From GCA-020345945 sp964596985 (lineage in GTDB: Archaea; Thermoproteota; Bathyarchaeia; RBG-16-48-13; GCA-020345945), in assembly GCA_964596985.1 (NCBI GenBank), contig CAZQWG010000018.1, positions 1-8,181 on the forward strand: DNA of 8,181 bases. The letters run 5' to 3'. The notes under the pieces are model-generated. The model was not told where the DNA came from. It did not search any database and worked only from the letters and a program-made list of their open reading frames with translations. Position 1 is the stretch's first letter; the number at the start of each line of letters is the position of its first letter. A program made the position numbers and the translations under genes. Shown here piece by piece: positions 1 through 6,178 of the stretch.

Positions 1-73
1 CTCCTAACTCTCTGAGGGTTGTTCGACCGTCTAACTGGAGCTTTGATATGAGCTTCTTATCAACTTGGTCCAA
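1..73 (-). CDS. Lrp/AsnC-type winged-helix transcriptional regulator, N-terminal fragment (runs off left edge)
   Basis: Reading the minus strand from a TTG at 73-71 gives 24 codons before the window edge: MDQVD, then KKLISKLQLDGRTTLREL, then G. This matches the typical opening of Lrp/AsnC (feast/famine) regulators, where a short 'D..D.kil..Lq.DGR.s..eLa' segment forms the first helix of the DNA-binding winged helix-turn-helix. A GAGG Shine-Dalgarno sequence (complement of 82-85) lies 8 bases before the TTG, and no ATG or GTG occurs between the upstream in-frame stop and the TTG, which supports this start. In the family, this domain binds promoter DNA and a C-terminal RAM domain senses amino acids or related ligands; that part lies outside the window. 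The gene is transcribed away from the plus-strand operon, the usual position for a local regulator. The call rests on only 24 residues, so another winged-helix family is possible. Confidence 0.55.
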   Translation of the reverse strand, partial: MDQVDKKLISKLQLDGRTTLRELG

Positions 74-105
74 GCAGTTTGCCTCGTTTAGTTTATTTTC
101 TAAAC

Positions 106-115
106 ATAATTAATT
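106..115 (-). promoter_or_regulatory. Possible TATA-like element for the divergent regulator
   Basis: The minus strand reads ATTAATTATG-like sequence here, AT-rich and about 30 bases upstream of the GAGG Shine-Dalgarno sequence of the regulator. Archaeal initiation about 25-30 bases downstream would place the RNA start near 80-88, at or just before that site. This is a spacing argument on an AT-rich background, so it is weak. An adjacent minus-strand AAAATAAA run is an alternative. Confidence 0.22.
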
Positions 116-122
116 ACGTGTC

Positions 123-130
123 TATATAAA
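123..130 (+). promoter_or_regulatory. Archaeal TATA box for the ATPase operon
   Basis: TATATAAA is a good match to the archaeal TBP-binding box. With the usual centre near -27, transcription would begin around 150-158, only about 15-20 bases before the preferred TTG start at 172 and very close to the ATG at 160. The mRNA is therefore either leaderless or has a very short leader. The upstream BRE position is not clearly purine-rich, which lowers confidence. It is the only obvious promoter-like element on the plus strand; the later gene junctions are too short to hold one. Confidence 0.55.
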
Positions 131-171
131 CTAATAAACCACTTCGTCTCTACTTGTTAATGGGGTTATTA

Positions 172-1947
172 TTGGTCTCTCTAAGCCAACTTCAAGAAGT
201 GCCGCTAAGGAACATGATCTTGTTGGTGGGTCCGCCGGGATCAGGTAAGTCATATTTCTGCGAGCAGGTTGTTCTCCAAAACTTAGCTGTGGATGAGCCA
301 GTTATTTATGTAACGACTGAATATGATCCATCGAAGGCTGAAACATCACTGAAGGAAAAAGGATTAGGCAGAATTGAGCCAAATCTATTGAGTTTTATTG
401 ACACCTATAGCGAAACTGTGGGGTTGTCAGTTCCAGATCGACCTGACACCGTTCATGCAGACTGTGCGAACCTTTCCAGCATAGGCATTGCTATCTCAAA
501 GTTGCAGGAGAGAATAGGGAAGAAAGATGTCTTGCTTGTCTTTGACTCGTTAACATCACCCTACATTCTGAGCGGTCCAGAGGTTGTACGATTCATGAGG
601 CTGACCCTCTCAAGATTTGCTGGTGAAGGAAACAGTGTTCTCGCATGTTTTGACGAAGGCAGCGGCAAAGAAGAGGACCTCATAGCCATGATGAGCTTCT
701 CCAACGGCGTGATAAAGATGGAGACAGAGGATGGCAGGAGAGTGCTGAATGTTGTGAAGCATCCGAAAGTGGAGGCCACAAGAATTGAGGTTTCTGGAGC
801 CAACATACCGGAGAAGCTATGGGATACGAAGATGTGGGAAGAGAATATTATGGAATTCCCTCTTCAGGCGATGACAGGGGAAGATCTCGGAACAATCAGA
901 GGAGAGCTCGGGAATTACGTGAACTTGTTCTGGCCAAACTTCGCCCACTGGAGTGCTATATTATGGGATCCCAAACGGTTCCCTACGATGATATATGAAG
1001 TGAACAAGCAGGAGCCATACCGCATGATTAGAGATAGCTGGTCAGTTTTTCCTTGGAAGATGCGGCTTGCCTTCAAATTGTTCATGTCCAAGAGCTTCAG
1101 CAAGGTGAAAGACATGAAAAAAATGTCCAAGTTTTTTGGGGAGGGAGAGGAACCCTGGGAGCGCAGTTGGATCGGGGAATACCTCGAAGATGCCTCCAAG
1201 ACCGACGAACACTACGTTAGAATATACGAGAGTTATGAATGCTGGGGATTCGAGAACATAGGCGCTACGATATCTTCACATTTTGGTCCTGAGAGCGCAG
1301 GAGGTTTGAAGGGATATGAAAGCTTAAAGGGACTCGAAAGGGACTGGAACGCCATTGAGACAAAGTGCATAGGGCTCGGGGACCCTTACTGCGAATTTAA
1401 ATTTGTCCCCGGGGAAATTGATGGACTGAAGGGTTCTCTGGAGAAAGACAGTTCGGTTATCGAAAGAATACATGAACGATTGATGCAACGTCTGATGGGA
1501 TTTCTGATCGATGGAAAGCCCCTTGTAGAGAGGCCCAGACTGGGGAGCTATATCCACATCCATCCAGTCATGCATGCCATGGGGTTTCCCCATGTAGCAG
1601 GGGAAAGATACCAGATGGCGTTGAGGATGGGAGGCGCAAAGTCGGGAAAAGAGGTTGGTGAAAGTTTAATGGACGCTGGGTTAAAGGGGGATGAGGCGGT
1701 GAAGAGCGTTCTCCATCTCCTAGAACATTGCAAGGTGGGAAAGGTTACGGCAGATGAAACCATACGGATGGAGGAGAACTGTGAGAGCATGCGGGAAAGC
1801 CTCTTCACCACTAAGCGAGAGGAGCCCTCATGTTATTTCACGACGGGCTTCCTCAGCGGGTTCTTCTCAGCAGTTAAAAACCAGCATGTCAAAGAAACAA
1901 AATGCATAGGATTAGGAGATCCATATTGCGAATGGGAATTCAGATAA
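172..1947 (+). CDS. KaiC/RAD55-type ATPase with two C-terminal V4R domains (array copy 1)
   Basis: Predicted soluble cytoplasmic ligand-sensing ATPase of 591 residues. The N-terminal RecA-like domain has Walker A GPPGSGKS (20-27), a beta-strand ending in VTTE (E50, candidate catalytic base), Walker B LLVFDSL (D125) and a conserved VVKHP strand (194-198). After a variable linker (about 205-245) comes a V4R-like module (about 248-414) with ECWGF (C357) and ETKC-x7-C (E396, C399, C407). A charged helical linker leads to a second V4R module (about 450-591) with C537, PSCYFTTGF (C554), E575, C578 and C586, ending CEWEFR. In the XylR/DmpR family such Cys/Glu sets bind zinc beside an aromatic-ligand pocket; here ligand and output are unknown. 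The start was set at TTG 172 because MVSLSQLQEV then aligns exactly with the paralogs and gives the same length as copy 3. In-frame ATG 160 and TTG 154 are alternatives, ATG 160 fitting leaderless translation; only a weak GGGG (162-165) precedes TTG 172. It is the first operon gene, 15 bases before the next. Confidence 0.88.
   Translation: MVSLSQLQEVPLRNMILLVGPPGSGKSYFCEQVVLQNLAVDEPVIYVTTEYDPSKAETSLKEKGLGRIEPNLLSFIDTYSETVGLSVPDRPDTVHADCANLSSIGIAISKLQERIGKKDVLLVFDSLTSPYILSGPEVVRFMRLTLSRFAGEGNSVLACFDEGSGKEEDLIAMMSFSNGVIKMETEDGRRVLNVVKHPKVEATRIEVSGANIPEKLWDTKMWEENIMEFPLQAMTGEDLGTIRGELGNYVNLFWPNFAHWSAILWDPKRFPTMIYEVNKQEPYRMIRDSWSVFPWKMRLAFKLFMSKSFSKVKDMKKMSKFFGEGEEPWERSWIGEYLEDASKTDEHYVRIYESYECWGFENIGATISSHFGPESAGGLKGYESLKGLERDWNAIETKCIGLGDPYCEFKFVPGEIDGLKGSLEKDSSVIERIHERLMQRLMGFLIDGKPLVERPRLGSYIHIHPVMHAMGFPHVAGERYQMALRMGGAKSGKEVGESLMDAGLKGDEAVKSVLHLLEHCKVGKVTADETIRMEENCESMRESLFTTKREEPSCYFTTGFLSGFFSAVKNQHVKETKCIGLGDPYCEWEFR
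451..525 (+). repeat. Near-identical DNA block shared with copy 3 (member A)
   Basis: This block matches 2904-2978 at 73 of 75 bases, including a 49-base identical run at its left end. The flanks on both sides differ at many silent positions although the proteins stay similar. It encodes VHADCANLSSIGIAIS and the following helix of the ATPase domain, just before Walker B. Confidence 0.75.
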
Positions 1948-1948
1948 T

Positions 1949-1957
1949 GGAGCTGAT
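1949..1957 (+). promoter_or_regulatory. Ribosome-binding site of the pseudo-ATPase gene
   Basis: GGAGCTGAT matches the full archaeal consensus GGAGGTGAT at eight of nine positions. It ends 5 bases before ATG 1963, the same spacing as at the junctions before copies 4, 5 and 6. This favours ATG 1963 over the in-frame ATG at 1969. Confidence 0.7.
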
Positions 1958-1962
1958 GAAGA

Positions 1963-2622
1963 ATGGATATGAGCGATATAATTGTATCTGGTGAACCTTG
2001 CCTTGTTGTTCGTAGCCCTCTGATTCCGAGAACATTACTATGTAACTCGTTGCTCCAGCCTCTACTGTCTAGACTGAAAACTCCTGAAGAGTTCGTAGCG
2101 TTTGTGTCGGAGCCTTGTGTTGTTGCTCCAGAGGGGTTAGACACTGTGCTGGTCTCAGCATTCTGGCCTAGATGCGTCTTCAACCATTCGAAGGAAGACG
2201 AGAGAAGGGTGGTGCCAACTGTCAAACCTCAACACCTTATGCTGATTGAAAGGGAGCTCTACATGAAGCTGACGAAGAAGAGGTGTCTGTTCGGCGACTT
2301 CTTAGATTCTCTGCTCCTTCATAACGAGGACAAGAGAAAGGTTAACGGGATTCTAAGCAAGGTTCTCAGCTGGATAAAGGAGAACAAGTCGTACGGCTTA
2401 TTCTTCCTGACAGAGGTAAGGGGCATGGATGACGTTATCGATCAAGCCACGGGCATCTTTGAGATCGTTGTCAAAGCTAAAGTCGAAACTGAGCACGATG
2501 AGCCGTTACTAACCTTCACTGTAATGAAGCACCCTGACATTGAGAAGATAGACAAGAAGATTGAAGTGGTATTTGAGAAAGGACGGCCAAAAAGAAGTGG
2601 CCAAACCGCGAAGGAGAATTAG
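1963..2622 (+). CDS. Degenerate RecA/KaiC-fold protein lacking a P-loop (stand-alone pseudo-ATPase)
   Basis: This 219-residue protein carries no V4R domain. By eye it aligns along its length with the ATPase half of its neighbours. CLVVRSPLIPRT (13-24) sits where they have ILLVGPPGSGKS; EEFVAFVSE (42-50) matches VIYVTTE; a Walker B-like LFGDFLDSLL (109-118, D115) matches LLVFDSL; and TFTVMKHP (184-191) matches LNVVKHP. The Walker A lysine, serine and glycines are all gone, so ATP binding in the usual way is unlikely, while the fold seems kept. The frame is intact, has a strong ribosome-binding site and ends in a basic tail (KGRPKRS), so it looks like a maintained gene and not debris. It sits between two catalytic-type paralogs, 15 bases after one and 2 before the next. 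A likely role is an inactive ring partner or adaptor of the neighbouring ATPases (inference). The family relationship is deduced only from this alignment. Confidence 0.72.
   Translation: MDMSDIIVSGEPCLVVRSPLIPRTLLCNSLLQPLLSRLKTPEEFVAFVSEPCVVAPEGLDTVLVSAFWPRCVFNHSKEDERRVVPTVKPQHLMLIERELYMKLTKKRCLFGDFLDSLLLHNEDKRKVNGILSKVLSWIKENKSYGLFFLTEVRGMDDVIDQATGIFEIVVKAKVETEHDEPLLTFTVMKHPDIEKIDKKIEVVFEKGRPKRSGQTAKEN
2611..2616 (+). promoter_or_regulatory. Ribosome-binding site supporting the TTG start of copy 3
   Basis: AAGGAG lies inside the last codons of the pseudo-ATPase gene, 8 bases before TTG 2625. No ATG or GTG lies between it and the conserved first residues, so TTG initiation is well supported. 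Translation of the two genes is probably coupled across the 2-base gap. Confidence 0.6.
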
Positions 2623-2624
2623 CA

Positions 2625-4400
2625 TTGGTTTCATTAGCTCAACTACAAGAAGTGCCAACTAAGAATATGATCCTGCTAGCTGGTCCACCCGGCTCAGGTA
2701 AATCATCTTTTTGTGAACAGACTGTTCTTCAGAACCTTGCCATGGATACGCCTGTTATCTACGTAACAACTGAATGTGATCCATCTAGGGTTGAGGAATC
2801 TTTAAAAGAAAAAGGTTTAGCTAGAATTGAGCCAAACCTGTTGAGTTTCGTTGATGCTTACAATGAAACTGTAGGAATCTCAGTCTCGGAAAGACCAGAC
2901 ACAGTTCATGCAGACTGTGCGAACCTTTCCAGCATAGGCATTGCTATCTCAAGGTTGCAGGAGAGAATAGGAAAGAAAAGCGCTTTACTTGTCTTTAACT
3001 CCTTGGTCTCGCCATACCTTTTGAGTGGTCCTGAGGTTGTGCGGTTCATGAGATTGACCCTCTCAAGGTTTACGGGCGAGGGAAACAGTGTTTTAGCGTG
3101 CATGGACGAGGGCTGCAGCAAGCAGGAAGACCTCGGGGCCATGATGAGTATATCAGACGGCGTCATAAAGATGGAGACGAGAGAGGGCAAACAGTTCCTG
3201 AACGTCGTGAAGCACCCCAAGCTGAAGCCGACAAGGATTGAAGCTCCAATAAAACTTGAGCAGACTGGCCTTGAAGAGCGCATCTTCGACCCTGGGGTGC
3301 TTGCGGCGTACATTCGGGGGGATGAGGCGGTGATGAGAAGGGAGGTCGGAGACTTTGTGAACCTTTTCTGGCCGAACTTCGCCCACTGGAGCGGGATGCT
3401 CTGGGACCCGAAACGGTTCCCAATGATGGTGTACGAGATGAACAAGGATGATTTTCCCTCCATGTTCAAGCTGATGAGGGAGAATGAAGCGGTCAAGCGC
3501 GCCATGTTTCCTTGGTCCAAGAGCCTTCTCCTCAGATTCATGCCGAAGAGCTTCAGCAAGCCCAAAGACATGAAGAAACTGTTGAAAGGGCTGGAAAGCA
3601 GCCCGAAACAAGAGCGCAGCGGCATCGTGGAATACCTTGAAGACGCATCGAAGACCGACGAACACTACTTTAGAATGTACGAATCCTCCGAATGCTGGGG
3701 ATTCAAAGACATCGGTGCAACGATGGGTTTCTACTCTCCGCCTGGATTGGCAGGTACGATTAAGGGATTTGAGAGATTGCAGGGGCTTGAGAGGGACTGG
3801 AATTGTGTTGAGACAAAGTGCATTGGGCTGGGGAACCCCTACTGTGAAGCCAAACTTGTGCCTGGCGAAATCGATGAGTTGAAGAACTCTTTAGAGAAAG
3901 ACGTCTCGGTTATCGAAAGGATACATCAACGATTGATGCACCACTTCATGGAGTTTCTGCTGAACGGAAAGCCTCTCTTGGAGAGGCCTACGCTGGGAAG
4001 CCAAGTGAACATCCACAGGGTCTGTCACGCGATGGTTTTTCCCGCTCTGGCGGGCGAAAGATACCGAATGGTGTTGGGGATGGGAGGAGCCAGATCGGGG
4101 AAGCAGGTTGGGGAACGCCTGTTGGAAGCGGGGTTACGTGAGGATGAAGCTGTGAAGCGTGTTCTAGATTTCCTAAACCAATGCAAGGTTGGAAAGGTAA
4201 CAGTGGATGAGACCATAAGAATAGTGGAGAACTGTGAGAGCTCGCAGACGAAGATATTCACGACGAAGGAGAAGGTCCCCTCGTGCTATTTCACTACAGG
4301 ATTTCTTAACGGCTTCTTCACAGCTGTCAAAAATCAGCACGTTAAAGAAACAAAGTGTATTGCGATAGGTGATCCCTACTGTGAATGGGAGTTCAGATAG
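2625..4400 (+). CDS. KaiC/RAD55-type ATPase with two V4R domains, Walker B Asp replaced by Asn (array copy 3)
   Basis: This 591-residue paralog of copy 1 is colinear with it, and its conserved cysteines fall at the same residue numbers. Walker A GPPGSGKS (20-27) and E50 are kept. The Walker B strand reads LLVFNSL, with Asn at 125 (codon AAC, 2997-2999) where copies 1, 4 and 5 have Asp. In RecA-fold ATPases this Asp helps hold the magnesium ion, so hydrolysis may be weak or lost although nucleotide binding could remain. V4R module 1 has C357, E396, C399 and C407, with GNPYC in place of GDPYC. Module 2 has C537, C554, E575, C578 and C586 and ends CEWEFR. An extra Cys occurs at 394. The TTG start is fixed by the AAGGAG site and by alignment (MVSLAQLQEV). 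A block near 2904-2978 is almost identical in DNA to copy 1. Otherwise the protein is intact, so it is probably functional with altered chemistry. Confidence 0.88.
   Translation: MVSLAQLQEVPTKNMILLAGPPGSGKSSFCEQTVLQNLAMDTPVIYVTTECDPSRVEESLKEKGLARIEPNLLSFVDAYNETVGISVSERPDTVHADCANLSSIGIAISRLQERIGKKSALLVFNSLVSPYLLSGPEVVRFMRLTLSRFTGEGNSVLACMDEGCSKQEDLGAMMSISDGVIKMETREGKQFLNVVKHPKLKPTRIEAPIKLEQTGLEERIFDPGVLAAYIRGDEAVMRREVGDFVNLFWPNFAHWSGMLWDPKRFPMMVYEMNKDDFPSMFKLMRENEAVKRAMFPWSKSLLLRFMPKSFSKPKDMKKLLKGLESSPKQERSGIVEYLEDASKTDEHYFRMYESSECWGFKDIGATMGFYSPPGLAGTIKGFERLQGLERDWNCVETKCIGLGNPYCEAKLVPGEIDELKNSLEKDVSVIERIHQRLMHHFMEFLLNGKPLLERPTLGSQVNIHRVCHAMVFPALAGERYRMVLGMGGARSGKQVGERLLEAGLREDEAVKRVLDFLNQCKVGKVTVDETIRIVENCESSQTKIFTTKEKVPSCYFTTGFLNGFFTAVKNQHVKETKCIAIGDPYCEWEFR
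2904..2978 (+). repeat. Near-identical DNA block shared with copy 1 (member B)
   Basis: This is the partner of 451-525, with mismatches at the AAG/AGG (Lys/Arg) codon and at one silent position. The same region in copies 4 and 5 differs at many silent sites, so the match is not simply forced by the protein sequence. Confidence 0.75.
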
Positions 4401-4405
4401 GTGGA
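4399..4405 (+). promoter_or_regulatory. Ribosome-binding site of copy 4, overlapping the stop codon of copy 3
   Basis: AGGTGGA begins in the TAG stop of the preceding gene and ends 5 bases before ATG 4411. It matches part of GGAGGTGAT. The stop/ribosome-site overlap suggests the ribosome that finishes copy 3 restarts on copy 4. It rules out the upstream in-frame GTG at 4369, which lies inside copy 3. Confidence 0.6.
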
Positions 4406-4410
4406 GCATG

Positions 4411-6168
4411 ATGGTATCAATAACTCAATTACAGGAGATTCCTTCTAAAAGCATGATTCTATTGGTTGGTCCTCCCGGTTCAGGGAAAACTACATTCTGT
4501 GAACAAACAATTCTCAAGAGCTTGGCTATGGATAGGCCCATCATCTATGTGGTTACTGAGTATGGACCGTTTGAAGCTGAGAAAGCTCTTAAGGAACATG
4601 GATTAAGCAAGGTTGAACCTGGTATACTCAATTATGTTGATGCTTACACTCAAACGGTTGGTGTTGGCTTTTCAGATAAACTAGACACTGTATACGCTGA
4701 CTGTAACGATCTCTCAAGTATAGACATCGCGATCTCGAAGCTAACGGAACGTATAGGAAAAAATATCTTACTGGTCTTTGACTCGCTAACTTCACCATAT
4801 CTCTTCAGCGGTACCGAAATTCTTAGGTTTATGAGGCAAACTCTCTCAAGGTTCGTTGCTAGCGGAAACGCTGTCTTAGGGTGTATGGATGAAGGGTGCG
4901 GCAAATCTGAGGATCTTGTGGCCATGATGACCCTTTCCAACGGCGTTATAAAGATGGAGCTGAAGAAAGGAAAGAAAGTGCTGAATGTCGTGAAACATCC
5001 CAGAATAGGACCTATAGAAATTGAGGTTCCGGTAGCCCTTCACCCTCGCGTGATCTCCTCCTATTATGATACAGAGTGCGTGAAAAAGGAGATAGAGATG
5101 GCTCTCCGGGGAGTGAAGGTGACTTTAAGACCAGAAGTTGGGGACTACGTTAACATAGCCTGGAGAGACCTTATATTCTGGAGCGGCACGCTCTGGGACC
5201 CCAAAAGGTTCCCCATGATGATGTATGAGTTGTCAAAGTTTTCTGAGGACCCAAGCAATTATGATATTGACCTGGTTTCGTTTCTTCCGTGGCACATGAA
5301 GCTTTTCTGGAAATCCTTCATGCCAAAAAGCTTCAGCAAAGTAAAGGACATGAAAAAGGTGTTTGAAAGGGGCTTGAAACATCAGTACATACAGATGAGA
5401 GTCTCAACTGTAGAATACGTTGATAGCATTTCCAAAACGGATGAACACTACATTAGAGGATACGAACATTATGAATGTTGGGGATTCGAAAATGTTGGAG
5501 CCTCCCTAGGCATCATGAAAAATGCGTTGATGGCAGGCAGTTTCAAAGGAATGGAGAAGAACCTTGGGGGACCCGAGAGGGATTGGAATGCCGTTGAAAC
5601 GAAATGCATAGGTCTGGGGGATCCATACTGCGAAGTCAAATTTGTGCCCGGAGAGATCGAAGAATTAAAGGACTCGCTGGAAAAAGACAACTCTGTTATT
5701 GAAAGGATACATAATCGCCTTATGAGCCACCTTATGGGATTTTTGCTCAATGATAAGCCTCTGATGGAGAGGCCAACTTGGGGAAGCGGCGTACATATCC
5801 ATGAGATCCAGCACATTACGGCTGCGCCCCTGGTCAATGAGAGACTCCAAATGGTGTTCAGTATGGGAGGAGTAAGAGCCGGCAAAATACTAGGTGAGAG
5901 CCTCTTGGAATCAGGAATAAGGGAGCAGGATGCCGTAAAACTTGTTGTCAGCCTCATGGACCACTGCAAAGTGGGAAAGATCACAGTGGATGAAACGATA
6001 AGGATAAAGGAGAACTGTGAAAGATTCGGAATAAAAACTGAACAGCCCTCCTGTTATTTCACAACAGGCTTTCTGAATGGATTCTTCTCCACGATCAAGA
6101 ACATGCATGTAAAGGAAACAAAGTGCATAGCAATGGGTGACCCCTATTGTGAATGGGAATTTAGGTAG
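4411..6168 (+). CDS. KaiC/RAD55-type ATPase with two V4R domains (array copy 4)
   Basis: This 585-residue paralog appears catalytically complete: Walker A GPPGSGKT (20-27), VVTE (E50), Walker B LLVFDSL (D124) and VVKHP (193-197). Module 1 of the V4R pair has YECWGF (C356), ETKC (E396, C399) and C407. Module 2 has C536, PSCYFTTGF (C548), KETKC (E569, C572) and C580, ending CEWEFR. It lacks several residues just before PSCYF compared with copies 1 and 3, and its linker at about 205-245 is unlike any other copy. A WRDLIFW segment replaces the WPNFAHW of copies 1 and 3, so the first sensor module may have a somewhat different pocket. The start was placed at ATG 4411 because MVSITQLQEI aligns with the other copies and lies at standard spacing from the ribosome site; ATG 4408, one codon earlier, cannot be excluded. 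The gap to the preceding gene is 10 bases. Confidence 0.88.
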   Translation: MVSITQLQEIPSKSMILLVGPPGSGKTTFCEQTILKSLAMDRPIIYVVTEYGPFEAEKALKEHGLSKVEPGILNYVDAYTQTVGVGFSDKLDTVYADCNDLSSIDIAISKLTERIGKNILLVFDSLTSPYLFSGTEILRFMRQTLSRFVASGNAVLGCMDEGCGKSEDLVAMMTLSNGVIKMELKKGKKVLNVVKHPRIGPIEIEVPVALHPRVISSYYDTECVKKEIEMALRGVKVTLRPEVGDYVNIAWRDLIFWSGTLWDPKRFPMMMYELSKFSEDPSNYDIDLVSFLPWHMKLFWKSFMPKSFSKVKDMKKVFERGLKHQYIQMRVSTVEYVDSISKTDEHYIRGYEHYECWGFENVGASLGIMKNALMAGSFKGMEKNLGGPERDWNAVETKCIGLGDPYCEVKFVPGEIEELKDSLEKDNSVIERIHNRLMSHLMGFLLNDKPLMERPTWGSGVHIHEIQHITAAPLVNERLQMVFSMGGVRAGKILGESLLESGIREQDAVKLVVSLMDHCKVGKITVDETIRIKENCERFGIKTEQPSCYFTTGFLNGFFSTIKNMHVKETKCIAMGDPYCEWEFR

Positions 6169-6173
6169 GTGAT
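6167..6173 (+). promoter_or_regulatory. Ribosome-binding site supporting the GTG start of copy 5
   Basis: AGGTGAT starts within the TAG stop of copy 4 and ends 5 bases before GTG 6179. It is a perfect match to seven bases of GGAGGTGAT. The same arrangement is repeated before copy 6, so the junction itself was probably duplicated together with the gene. Confidence 0.65.
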
Positions 6174-6178
6174 GCTTT

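Larger units (their letters stand above)
74..171. other. Divergent intergenic region between regulator and ATPase operon
   Basis: This AT-rich stretch of about 100 bases separates the minus-strand regulator start from the first operon gene. It must hold both promoters and any operator. It contains a clear plus-strand TATA box (123-130), a weaker AT-rich candidate for the minus strand near 106-115, and a T-rich run (about 88-100) just upstream of the regulator start. I found no convincing palindromic operator by eye. A plus-strand reading frame crosses part of it and ends in TAA at 111-113, but it has no recognisable coding character. Confidence 0.6.

Noticed and set aside
88..100. T-rich run as a transcription terminator
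   Set aside because: On the plus strand no convincing upstream gene ends here, and the run can be explained by the AT-rich divergent promoter region.
3..113. Plus-strand frame open from the left edge to TAA 111-113, possible end of an upstream gene
   Set aside because: The 36 codons show no recognisable motif and run through the AT-rich promoter region, while the minus strand over 1-73 gives a much better regulator-like match with its own ribosome site.
1833..2225. Minus-strand open frame spanning the copy 1/pseudo-ATPase junction
   Set aside because: It overlaps two well-supported plus-strand genes and its translation resembles no family I know.
1963..2622. Gene 2 as a pseudogene fragment of an array member
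   Set aside because: No frameshift or internal stop is seen, the frame covers a complete domain, and the ribosome site is close to consensus. It is better read as a diverged but maintained protein.
3153..3665. Long minus-strand open frames inside copy 3 (also 2906-3625)
   Set aside because: They lie wholly opposite a strongly conserved gene, have no ribosome site or recognisable motif, and arise from the codon pattern of the plus strand.
4369..4410. Upstream GTG extension of copy 4
   Set aside because: It overlaps the end of copy 3, adds residues not found in any paralog, and ignores the well-placed ribosome site before ATG 4411.
5469..5984. Minus-strand open frame of about 170 codons in copy 4
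   Set aside because: It is antisense to the V4R modules, and equivalent shadows appear in the other copies, so it is explained by the plus-strand coding sequence.
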